Below are positions 41,871 through 49,715 of a stretch of DNA of 64,000 bases, one piece after another. The position numbers were made by a program, and so were the translations under genes. Within the stretch, counting starts at the first letter, position 1; the number at the start of each line of letters is the position of its first letter. Source of the DNA: a delta proteobacterium MLS_D (GTDB taxonomy: Bacteria > Desulfobacterota > Syntrophia > Syntrophales > UBA2210); the NCBI GenBank assembly GCA_002030015.1, contig LQBH01000010.1, forward strand, positions 1 through 64,000. Direction: 5' to 3'. The notes under the pieces are model-generated. The model saw only the letters and a list, made by a program, of their open reading frames with translations, was not told where the DNA came from and made no database searches.

Positions 41871-42584
41871 GTGGAACAAAAAGTTCACACGAGCCGCCAG
41901 TACGAGAAGGAACTCAGGGAAATCAAGGAAAACCTCATGTACCTCGGTGTACTCGTTGAAAAAGCCATCGGTGAAGCCGTCCGGTCGCTGCTCGAGCGGG
42001 ACACTGAAGCGGCCCGTTCCGTCGTCGACGGCGATGAGGCGGTTGACCGTCTCGACGAAGAAATCGAGGAAAAGTGTATCCGGCTTCTGGCGATTCGTCA
42101 GCCCGCGGCCCGCGACCTGAGGTTCATAACGGCGGCTATCAAAATCAACGCCCACCTGGAGCGTATCGGCGACATGGCCGTCACGATCGCCCGCAAGGCC
42201 GCCGCGCTCAACGAGGAGCCGCAACTGAAACCTTATATCGATCTTCCCCGCATGGCGGACACGGCCAGGGGCATGATAAGAAAAAGTCTTGACGCCCTGA
42301 TGAGGGAGAATATCGCCGCGGCGCGCGAGGTACGCCTCGAGGACGAAGTTGTGGACAGCCTGAACGAACAGATATTCCGTGAATTGCTCACATTCATTAT
42401 CGAAGATCCCCGCACAACACACCGGGCCCTGCTTATCATACAGATATCGAAAAGCCTGGAACGGATATCGGATCACGCCACCAGCATCGCCAAGGCGGTT
42501 ATTTATATGATTACAGGCGAGAATGTGCGACATACAAGGGCCGATGAGTCGGTACCCGGCGCCATGCCGGAAGACGAACGCTGA
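41871..42584 (+). CDS. phoU: phosphate signalling protein
   Basis: A 237-residue all-helical protein with two PhoU repeats. Each repeat holds the metal-binding E/D-x-x-x-D type motif: EAVDRLDEEIEEKCIRLLA in the first and EVVDSLNEQIFRELLTFI in the second. It transmits the state of the Pst transporter to PhoR and damps the Pho response. The start is GTG at 41871 with GAGGGGGAGG upstream. It follows pstB after 16 bp and precedes phoR by 29 bp. Confidence 0.95.
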   Translation: MEQKVHTSRQYEKELREIKENLMYLGVLVEKAIGEAVRSLLERDTEAARSVVDGDEAVDRLDEEIEEKCIRLLAIRQPAARDLRFITAAIKINAHLERIGDMAVTIARKAAALNEEPQLKPYIDLPRMADTARGMIRKSLDALMRENIAAAREVRLEDEVVDSLNEQIFRELLTFIIEDPRTTHRALLIIQISKSLERISDHATSIAKAVIYMITGENVRHTRADESVPGAMPEDER

Positions 42585-42613
42585 AAGCAGCCACGTAGTA
42601 TGAGGCACAACCG

Positions 42614-44362
42614 GTGAAAAAAAACCTGCTGTATAAATTATTTGCCACCTATCTGCTCCTGGCCCTGGCGGCGATTGTTACGATTCATATCCATCTTGGA
42701 GGCCATATCAAGTCACACTTGAAGGCCGACATCGAACAGACGCTTTTGACCTATGCCCGGCTCATCAATGTGACAGCGTCATTGCCGGACATGGAACGGT
42801 CGGCTCAAAGCATTGCCGAAACGGCACAGACCAGAGTCACTCTTTTGAACAAAAAAGGCGACGTTCTTGCCGACACGGAAGGAGTCGCTAAGAAAATGGA
42901 GAACCATTTCAACCGCCCGGAAATTCAGGAAGCCCGCCTCAGGGGAACCGGAACGGCAACGCGCTTGAGCAAGACCCTCGGCATCGACACGCTGTATGTA
43001 GCCGTGGCTGCCGGAACGGAATCGGATACCCTGGGGTATATTCGCCTTGCCCGTCCCCTGACGGAGGTTCGGGACTCGATGAACGCCCTCCGGCGGTCGT
43101 TGCTGCAGTCATTCGCTATCATCGGCATTATTTCTTTTATCATCGCCTGTATTTTTTCGATCCGCCTCGTGTCCCCCATCCAGGAAATGGAGGAATTTAC
43201 CGCGAAATTGCAGAAAGGTGAATTTCCGGGCACGCTGCTTATCGGCGCCGACGACGAACGGGGACGTCTCGCCCGTAACATCAATTACCTGGTCCGGGAA
43301 CTGCGCGAAAAGATCGACCTGGCAGTCGACGAAAAAGGAAAGCTGGAGGCGGCGTTCGCCGCCATGACAGACGGCGTGCTTATTCTGGATAAGGAGGGAA
43401 CCATAGAGGTCTGCAACGATTCATTCAAAATCATGTTTCCCGGGATCTCCGGAGAGGCAATCGGCGAGACGCCCCTCAACGCCCTCAGGAATCTCGAGCT
43501 GCATGACGCGCTCCAACATTTCGAAGAAACCGGGGAAACCCTGTCGCGGGAAATCGCCATCGAGGACGGCTCGTTCCGCGTCATGGAAGTCACCCTGTGC
43601 CCGGTTCACGGGGGCTCGGACAACGAAACGAAAACGATGATTGTCTTTCATGACGTCACACGGCTGAAACAACTGGAAAAAACCAGGTCCGATTTTGTGG
43701 CGAACGTGACTCACGAAATCAAAACACCTCTCACGGCCATCATCGGCTGCATTGAAACGCTTCGAGAAGGCGCCCTCGACAACCGTGAAGAGGCCGATCA
43801 TTTCCTGGAGATCATCGAACGCCAGGCGGTGCGACTCAACCGCCTCGTGGACGACCTGCTCACCATCTCGAACCTGGAGCTGGGCGCGCTGCCGCTCGTC
43901 ACTGAAGATCTGTCGCTTGAATCGGTTCTCGACGGCCTCTGGACACTGGTCGCGTCACAGGCACAGAAAAAGGGCGTTGTTCTCGAGAAGAATGTGCCTT
44001 CGGACCTGCCGTCTCTTCAGGCGGATCGTGACCGGCTGGCGCAGATTCTTTTCAACGTGCTCGACAACGCCGTCAAGTTCACCGATCCCGGCGGTTCCGT
44101 CTCGCTTTCGGCCTCGAAGACCGAAGGCGACGGCCTGGAAATCCGCGTCGCCGACACAGGAATCGGCATTTCCGCCGGTCACCTGGCACGCCTGGGAGAA
44201 CGTTTTTACCGTGTCGACAAGGACCGGTCCCGTCGTTCGGGAGGCACGGGCCTCGGACTTTCCATCGTGAAGCACCTGATGGCGGCCCATGGAGGCACCA
44301 TGAACATTTCCAGTCGGCCGGGCCGGGGAACGGAGGTGCGCCTTTTCTTCCCCCTTGCGTGA
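42614..44362 (+). CDS. phoR: phosphate regulon sensor kinase
   Basis: A 582-residue membrane kinase starting at GTG. Two helices (about 8-26 and 158-180) bracket an extracytoplasmic domain of about 130 residues, so it is the long-loop type found outside enteric bacteria. A HAMP-like linker (SPIQEMEEFTAKLQKG) and a PAS domain (about 255-350) follow. The kinase core has His367 in FVANVTHEIKTPLTAI, N-box FNVLDNAVKFTDPG, ADTGIGI and GGTGLGLSIVKHLM. Its position between phoU and phoB identifies it as PhoR. Confidence 0.93.
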   Translation: MKKNLLYKLFATYLLLALAAIVTIHIHLGGHIKSHLKADIEQTLLTYARLINVTASLPDMERSAQSIAETAQTRVTLLNKKGDVLADTEGVAKKMENHFNRPEIQEARLRGTGTATRLSKTLGIDTLYVAVAAGTESDTLGYIRLARPLTEVRDSMNALRRSLLQSFAIIGIISFIIACIFSIRLVSPIQEMEEFTAKLQKGEFPGTLLIGADDERGRLARNINYLVRELREKIDLAVDEKGKLEAAFAAMTDGVLILDKEGTIEVCNDSFKIMFPGISGEAIGETPLNALRNLELHDALQHFEETGETLSREIAIEDGSFRVMEVTLCPVHGGSDNETKTMIVFHDVTRLKQLEKTRSDFVANVTHEIKTPLTAIIGCIETLREGALDNREEADHFLEIIERQAVRLNRLVDDLLTISNLELGALPLVTEDLSLESVLDGLWTLVASQAQKKGVVLEKNVPSDLPSLQADRDRLAQILFNVLDNAVKFTDPGGSVSLSASKTEGDGLEIRVADTGIGISAGHLARLGERFYRVDKDRSRRSGGTGLGLSIVKHLMAAHGGTMNISSRPGRGTEVRLFFPLA

Positions 44363-44422
44363 AAGAATAATTAACGCCAGAATAAGCAAACGGGACACTT
44401 CCTTTGAAAGAGACAAACCAGA

Positions 44423-45115
44423 ATGATGAAACACGTGCTTGTAGTCGACGACGAAGAGGACATCGTCAACCTGCTCGCCTACAACCTGGAAAAGGAAGGC
44501 TACCGCGTATCGAAGGCCTACGACGGCAGGCAGGCACTGGAAACGGTCAAAAAAGAAAAGCCGGACCTTGTTATTCTCGATCTCATGCTGCCTGAGATAT
44601 CGGGAATCGACGTCGCCCGGGCGATCCGAAGCGACGCGGACACAGCCGGCCTTCCTGTCATCATGCTTACCGCCAAGGGAACGGAACTGGACCGGGTCCT
44701 GGGCCTCGAAATGGGCGCCGACGACTACGTTACCAAGCCTTTCAGCGTGAGGGAACTCACGGCGCGGATCCGCGCCGTCCTGCGGCGAGGCTCGTCGCCT
44801 GCGCCGGAACCGGAAACCTTTTCTCAGGGAAAACTTTTTATTAATTTTTCCAGTCATGAGGTAACCGTCGACGGCAAACCGGTCGAATTGAGCCCCACCG
44901 AGTTCAACCTGCTCAAGTTTTTCACCCGCCGCCCCGGCCGCGTGTATACCCGCGACCAGATTCTGGACCGGGTCTGGGGCGACGATTTTTTCGTGGAACC
45001 GCGCACCGTCGATGTCCACATTCGGCGCCTCCGCTCCCGGATCGAGGACGACGCCGCCGACCCCCGCTACATACTCACCGTGCGGGGCGCCGGGTACAAA
45101 TTCAGCGACACATGA
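44423..45115 (+). CDS. phoB: phosphate regulon response regulator
   Basis: A 230-residue OmpR/PhoB-class regulator. The receiver has VVDDEEDIV, Asp53 in LVILDLMLPEISG, MLTAKGTE and DDYVTKPFSVREL. The C-terminal winged helix (about 130-228) contains LSPTEFNLLKFFTRRPGRVY and VDVHIRRLRSRIEDD. It binds Pho boxes; candidates are seen before pstC and before pstS. It follows phoR after 60 bp. Confidence 0.95.
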   Translation: MMKHVLVVDDEEDIVNLLAYNLEKEGYRVSKAYDGRQALETVKKEKPDLVILDLMLPEISGIDVARAIRSDADTAGLPVIMLTAKGTELDRVLGLEMGADDYVTKPFSVRELTARIRAVLRRGSSPAPEPETFSQGKLFINFSSHEVTVDGKPVELSPTEFNLLKFFTRRPGRVYTRDQILDRVWGDDFFVEPRTVDVHIRRLRSRIEDDAADPRYILTVRGAGYKFSDT

Positions 45116-45169
45116 CAGGCCTTTCAACCCCGCCGGGAAGTGGTTCCTCCGGTGCCTTTTCACGGAACA

Positions 45170-45212
45170 TTCATACAACCGTCATCACGATGTCATAAAT
45201 CTCCGCTATAGT
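45170..45212 (+). promoter_or_regulatory. candidate Pho box and promoter of pstS
   Basis: Half-sites TTCAT (45170), GTCAT (45181) and GTCAT (45192) are spaced 11 bp apart. TATAGT (45207-45212) follows at -10 spacing. This gives pstS its own phosphate-controlled promoter at the end of the operon, which would allow higher expression of the binding protein. Confidence 0.7.
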
Positions 45213-45247
45213 CGCCACACAATAAAAAAATAAAAGGAGACAAAGAC

Positions 45248-46066
45248 ATGACAAAAATTTTTACAGGATTTCTTGCGGTGCTGTCGGCTCTCATCCTGGT
45301 GTCGTCACCGGCCTTTTCATCGGAATCAGTTACCATGACGGGGTCCACCACGGTGCTGCCCATCGCACAGGCGACGCTGGAAGCCTATATGAAGGCGAAT
45401 CCCGGAGTACACTTTTCTCTTTCCGGTACCGGGTCGGGGGACGGCATCAAGGCCCTGATCGACAAAACGACCGACATCGCCAACGCGTCGCGTGCCATGA
45501 AGGCCGGGGAGATGGAAAAGGCACGGCACGCAGGTATTTATCCCATTGAATTCACCGTTGGCATCGACGCCATCGTGCCCATCGTTCATCCCTCGAATCC
45601 GGTCAGTGACCTCTCCATCGACCAGTTGAGCCAGATCTACCAGGGCAGAATCACCAACTGGAAGGACGTCGGCGGCGAAGACCGTCCCATCGTTGTCGTC
45701 TCACGCGACAGCAGCTCCGGGACATACGAGTGCTGGTCTGACCTGGTGCTGAAGAAGCAGCGCGTGTCGCCCAAAGCCCAGCTTCAGGCTTCCAGCGGCG
45801 CCGTCGTGGAAACCGCGTCGACCAACCGGAACGCCCTCGCCTATGTGGGAATGGGATATCTGAATTCCTCCGTCAAGGCGGTACACGTGAACGGCATCGC
45901 CCCTTCCATGGAAACGGCGAAATCCGGCGAATACCCGATCTCCCGGCCGTTGTTCATGTACACCGACAGCGTGCCCACGGGCGAGACGGCCCGGTACCTG
46001 CGGTTCGTTCTGAGCCCCGAAGGGCAGAAAATTGTTGAAGAAACGGGCTATGTTCCCCTGCGATGA
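45248..46066 (+). CDS. pstS: phosphate ABC transporter substrate-binding protein
   Basis: A 272-residue periplasmic phosphate-binding protein. The signal peptide (IFTGFLAVLSALILVSSPAFS) is followed by the phosphate-binding loops MTGSTTVLPIAQ, SGTGSGDGIKAL, NASRAMKAGE and VSRDSSSGTYECW. AAAGGAGA precedes the start. It is the shorter PstS-2 type, with fewer insertions than enteric PstS. It lies last in the phosphate locus behind its own Pho box, opposite to the usual order. Confidence 0.94.
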   Translation: MTKIFTGFLAVLSALILVSSPAFSSESVTMTGSTTVLPIAQATLEAYMKANPGVHFSLSGTGSGDGIKALIDKTTDIANASRAMKAGEMEKARHAGIYPIEFTVGIDAIVPIVHPSNPVSDLSIDQLSQIYQGRITNWKDVGGEDRPIVVVSRDSSSGTYECWSDLVLKKQRVSPKAQLQASSGAVVETASTNRNALAYVGMGYLNSSVKAVHVNGIAPSMETAKSGEYPISRPLFMYTDSVPTGETARYLRFVLSPEGQKIVEETGYVPLR

Positions 46067-46093
46067 CCGACCCGTTCCCAACGCCCGCATAAA

Positions 46094-46125
46094 AAACCCC
46101 GGAATCTGTAAAGGCTCCGGGGTTT
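46094..46125. terminator. bidirectional stem-loop after pstS
   Basis: AAACCCCGGA (46094-46103) pairs with TCCGGGGTTT (46116-46125) over ten bases around a 12-base loop. A run of A at 46091 gives a good T tract for leftward transcripts, and the TTT within the stem serves rightward ones. It separates pstS from the leftward LuxR remnant. Confidence 0.75.
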
Positions 46126-46182
46126 CGTACGCGGAGAAACGAAAACGGTGATACTATCGGCGACTGTTGAAAAGAAACAATA

Positions 46183-46392
46183 TTATGTTTCGTTGTCTTC
46201 CAGTTTCAATAAAAATGAGCGGCAATTCACCTTTTCTTTGTTTATGCCCAGTTTCTTCCTGATGTTGTTTCGGTGAAAATCAGCAGCCCCTTTTGAAATA
46301 TTTAAAATATCGGCAATCTGCCTGGAATTTCGTCCTTCCCTGACGAGGTTCGCCACCTGGCTTTCCCGGGAGGTGAGGTTGAAGTGTCGCAT
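46183..46392 (-). pseudogene. LuxR-type helix-turn-helix remnant
   Basis: About 69 residues from ATG 46392 form only the C-terminal LuxR DNA-binding domain: LTSRESQVANLVREGRNSRQ, IADILNISKGAADFHRNNIR, then RKKLGINKEKVNCRSFLLKL. Regulators of this wording normally carry an N-terminal PAS domain, which is absent; upstream sequence in the frame is unlike protein. It is either the end of a decayed PAS-LuxR gene or an unusual single-domain HTH protein. The HTH itself looks intact. Confidence 0.65.
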
Positions 46393-46613
46393 CGTGAGGT
46401 TCCGCAGATTTCGTTGCAGGGTTCCGTCAAGTAATGTACAAGATCTTGATACATTGACTGTCTGACAAATGAACTTGAAACACCCCGGCGTTTCAGATAG
46501 ATTGGTTGCGCGCCCGGCGACAGGAACAGCTGTTTTCGTTAAACGGCACGTCCCGCGACGGATTATTATATGCAACCAACCCGCACGCACGTATGAGAGA
46601 AGGAGGGCACACC

Positions 46614-46967
46614 ATGTACTACTGGTATCTCGATGCAATCAGAAACTACGCGGTATTTTCAGGAAGAACCCACAGGAAGGCGTTCTGGATGTTCGTGTTG
46701 TTCGACGTTATTATTGCCATTGTCCTGACCATGATCGACGGGATTCTGGGAATGGGCCTGCTCGGACTGCTTTATTCGCTTGCCCTCCTCATTCCGCGGC
46801 TGGCCGTCTCCGCCCGCAGGCTTCATGACGCAGACCGGACGGGTTGGTGGCTCCTTATTTCCCTGATCCCCGTGATCGGCATTCTTGTCCTCATCTTTTT
46901 CTGGATACAGCCGGGAACAACGGGTGACAACCAGTACGGACCCGAACCGGCCTCTGAGATTGTATAA
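46614..46967 (+). CDS. DUF805 family membrane protein
   Basis: A 117-residue inner-membrane protein of the DUF805 group. It begins MYYWYLDAIRNYAVFSGRTH with the conserved F-x-G-R-x-x-R-x-x-F/Y-W pattern (FSGRTHRKAFWMF). Three to four helices follow, including LPRLAVSARRLHDADRTGWW-type wording (IPRLAVSARRLHD) and IQPGTTGDNQYGP at the end. AGGAGGG precedes the ATG. Function is unknown for the family; roles in envelope stress have been suggested for relatives. Confidence 0.9.
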   Translation: MYYWYLDAIRNYAVFSGRTHRKAFWMFVLFDVIIAIVLTMIDGILGMGLLGLLYSLALLIPRLAVSARRLHDADRTGWWLLISLIPVIGILVLIFFWIQPGTTGDNQYGPEPASEIV

Positions 46968-47029
46968 CACATTCCGGACGTTCGCGGTTTCCTCTTCAAT
47001 AAAGTGGTCCCGCGGGGAAGACGTAACCA

Positions 47030-47521
47030 ATGTCAACGTGGAAAAAACTGTTTGCGGTACTATTCCCGCTATTCGTTCTGCTGCCCGCGGCCTGCGCGAG
47101 ACTGGCGGTGAAGCCGCCGTCGGTGACGGTCGCGGGCATCGAGATAATCGAGGCCGGCTTTTTTGAACAGCGGTTCGCCTTCACATTGCGCGTTCAGAAC
47201 CCGAACGAGATTGACATCCCTCTGAAAGGACTGCGTTTCGCCGTCGAGATCAACGGGCGGCCCTTTGCCAGGGGAGTGAGCGACCAGGTCGTCACCATTC
47301 CGCGCCTGGGCGAAGAGATCATTGACGTAACGGCGGTCAGCACTATCACCGGCCTTCTGCGGCTGGTCGACGAATGGAGGCGCGGTGACGCAACATCGCT
47401 GTCATACCGGATTTCGGGCACGCTCTCAACGGCGCTGCCCGGCGGCATCGATTTCGAGGAAAGCGGCGTGCTTGAAACACCCCGTCCCACCCGGGACAAT
47501 TCCTCACATGATGATGATTGA
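47030..47521 (+). CDS. LEA14-like (WHy domain) lipoprotein
   Basis: A 163-residue secreted protein. The signal sequence ends near LLPAACARL, giving a possible lipobox with Cys22. The rest is one LEA-2/WHy beta-sandwich, shown by VAGIEIIEAGFFEQRFAFTL, RVQNPNEIDIPLKGLRF and the later EIIDVTAVSTITGLL. Such proteins are linked to desiccation or envelope protection in bacteria, but mechanism is unclear. It follows the DUF805 gene by 62 bp and precedes the PilZ-GNAT gene by 93 bp. Confidence 0.82.
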   Translation: MSTWKKLFAVLFPLFVLLPAACARLAVKPPSVTVAGIEIIEAGFFEQRFAFTLRVQNPNEIDIPLKGLRFAVEINGRPFARGVSDQVVTIPRLGEEIIDVTAVSTITGLLRLVDEWRRGDATSLSYRISGTLSTALPGGIDFEESGVLETPRPTRDNSSHDDD

Positions 47522-47614
47522 CAAGCCCCGGGGTTTCACCTATCCTTCCAGTCCCAGACGGGGTGATCCAGCCTTGATATTCTCGAACCAGCCGAATCCG
47601 ATACCGGGGTTTGC

Positions 47615-49705
47615 ATGAGAGCAAACGGAGGGAACAGCGTCATTTCCGGGGAAACATCCGAGCCGATCAACGCTCGGCGGACGGAAACGTTGCTCTTTCC
47701 CGCACTGTTCCGCCACAACGATCTCATCGCCGCCATGTCGACGGCGGAGAACATTCCGCAAAAGAAACTCGTCAATATTCTCAACTATCTTCATTTTTCC
47801 GAATCGCGTCTCTACGTACTGCTCACCCACCCGGACTATCCCGAGCGGACACTGATCAGGGTTCGCCATGAACCATGCAGTACGGACAAGCTGGTCTGCC
47901 ACTGGGACCAGGACTGCGGCGATCCCGACCTTGAACGGTACAACATCCCTTACCTGATCGTGTCGTATGACCAGGCGGTCATCATAGCCCCGGTGCGTGT
48001 CCTGGACGCGAGAGGAAGCATGATGACGCTCCAGCTTCCGGAATACGGGCGTCTCATCAACGAACGAGAACGGCCGCGTTTCCGGTGCAGGAATATCGAG
48101 GCCGAGATCTGGCAGCAGGGCTTCCAAGCCGCCGGACATCTCGTCGACATAAGCGATCGCGCCTTTCGCGTGCATGTCGCGGCGAAACCGCCGTCGTCTT
48201 TTTCCTGGTTCAATACGGACGAGACCGCCATGCTCAGACTGCATGATGGTGAAACCACTTTCTACGCGGCTCCCTGTACCGCCATGTACGAGGAAAGGAA
48301 GGTCCGGGGCCGCGATATCGTGGTTACGCCGCTCAACGATGAAGAAATAAAGCGTTTTCCGCCGAAGGTCTTCCGCAATCCACGCCTGAACAGTTCGACA
48401 CCGCTTCACGTTATTTTCGAACACCCGCTTATAAAGAAAAAGGTGCAGCGGGAAATATTCGATATATCCAACGCCGGTTTTTCTATCCGCGACGATGAAA
48501 AAGACGTTGTCCTGCCGCCCGGACTGATCATTCCCGAAGCTGCTGTTCTCTATGCGGGCGTTGTAAAGATCGGCTGTACGATTCAGGTCGTCTATCGTCG
48601 CAGGGAGAATGACCTCATCCGTTTCGGCTTCGTTATTCTCGACATGAATGTGACCAATTATAAAAAGCTCAACCTTGTTCTCACCACTATGGGCGGCGGA
48701 CATGCAGGTACGTCGAACGTGGTCGACACCGACGAACTCTGGGAATTTTTCTTTGACGCCGATTTTATTTATCCCCAGAAATACAAGGCCCTCCATACCA
48801 TCAAGGCCGATTTCAGAAACCTCTACCGAAAACTGTATGAAGAATCGCCCGAAATCGCCAACCACTTCGTTTACCAGAAAAACGGAAAAATTTACGGGCA
48901 TATAGCGATGTTGCGGGCCTATGAAAAAACCTGGATGGTGCATCACCACGCGGCCCGACCGATGGGCGGCAAAGCCGCCGGACTGCAGGTGCTGAAACAG
49001 CTGATCCTGTACCTGAACGACCTGTATCGCATGCCGTCCGCCAACATGGATCATGTCATCACCTATTACAGGCCGGGAAACAGGTTTCCCGAACGGATCT
49101 TCGGGGGATTCATCGATTACATAAACGACCCCCGTCACGCGTCGCTCGATCGTTTCAGCTACCTTACCTTCCCGCCGAGGGAAGCCGGAGGAAAACTTCC
49201 CGATGACTGGTCCGTGCGGGACTGTACGTCTTCAGATTTCTGGGAATTCGAACAATTCTACCGCAACAGCGGCGGCGGGCTGTTCTCATCGGTCCTGATG
49301 CCCGAGGAAGGCGGGGGCCAGCCACCTCTCGAAACGGTCTACTCGGAAAGCGGTTTTATACGTCGGTGGAGATTCCATGTTCTGGCCAGGCATGATGTTC
49401 CACAGGCGTTCATCATTGTCGAGGAATCGGACGTGGGAATCAACCTGTCCAGCCTGTTGAACGGCTTCAAAGTGTTCATCATACAGCCCGACCTGCCGCC
49501 GGAGATTTTGTTTTCCGCCCTGTCGGCAATGCTGGGTCCCGATACGTCGGGCTCCGTTTCGCTTCTTCTCTATCCGGCGGAGTATGCTGAAACACTCAGT
49601 TCCGGTTATGAATCCAAGAATTACCTGCTCTGGATTCTGAACATGCAGCATGCCGACGAATATATCGATTACCTGGGACGAAAATACCGAATCCGCGTAC
49701 TCTAG
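47615..49705 (+). CDS. PilZ-PilZ-GNAT fusion protein (putative c-di-GMP-linked acyltransferase)
   Basis: A 696-residue soluble protein. Two PilZ-like modules are visible. Module 1 (about 150-245) has RERPRFRCRN and VDISDRAFRV and is degenerate. Module 2 (about 253-355) has FRNPRLNSS and FDISNAGFSI, closer to the R...D-x-S-x-x-G pattern that binds c-di-GMP. Neither has the full RxxxR plus D/NxSxxG set. From about 405 the protein resembles a GNAT acyltransferase: FVYQKNGKIYGHIAMLRAYE and HHAARPMGGKAAGLQVLKQL. An N-terminal 140-residue region is unassigned. The next gene, a hybrid kinase, starts 10 bp after its stop. An enzyme or binding function under second-messenger control is inferred. Confidence 0.65.
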   Translation: MRANGGNSVISGETSEPINARRTETLLFPALFRHNDLIAAMSTAENIPQKKLVNILNYLHFSESRLYVLLTHPDYPERTLIRVRHEPCSTDKLVCHWDQDCGDPDLERYNIPYLIVSYDQAVIIAPVRVLDARGSMMTLQLPEYGRLINERERPRFRCRNIEAEIWQQGFQAAGHLVDISDRAFRVHVAAKPPSSFSWFNTDETAMLRLHDGETTFYAAPCTAMYEERKVRGRDIVVTPLNDEEIKRFPPKVFRNPRLNSSTPLHVIFEHPLIKKKVQREIFDISNAGFSIRDDEKDVVLPPGLIIPEAAVLYAGVVKIGCTIQVVYRRRENDLIRFGFVILDMNVTNYKKLNLVLTTMGGGHAGTSNVVDTDELWEFFFDADFIYPQKYKALHTIKADFRNLYRKLYEESPEIANHFVYQKNGKIYGHIAMLRAYEKTWMVHHHAARPMGGKAAGLQVLKQLILYLNDLYRMPSANMDHVITYYRPGNRFPERIFGGFIDYINDPRHASLDRFSYLTFPPREAGGKLPDDWSVRDCTSSDFWEFEQFYRNSGGGLFSSVLMPEEGGGQPPLETVYSESGFIRRWRFHVLARHDVPQAFIIVEESDVGINLSSLLNGFKVFIIQPDLPPEILFSALSAMLGPDTSGSVSLLLYPAEYAETLSSGYESKNYLLWILNMQHADEYIDYLGRKYRIRVL

Positions 49706-49715
49706 GAAAGACACA

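Noticed and set aside
43955-45178. 407-residue minus-strand frame over phoR/phoB
   Set aside because: Antisense shadow of two well-supported regulators in GC-rich DNA.
47540-49138. 532-residue minus-strand frame over the PilZ-GNAT gene
   Set aside because: The plus-strand frame is longer, has a coupled neighbour and recognisable domains; the antisense frame has none.
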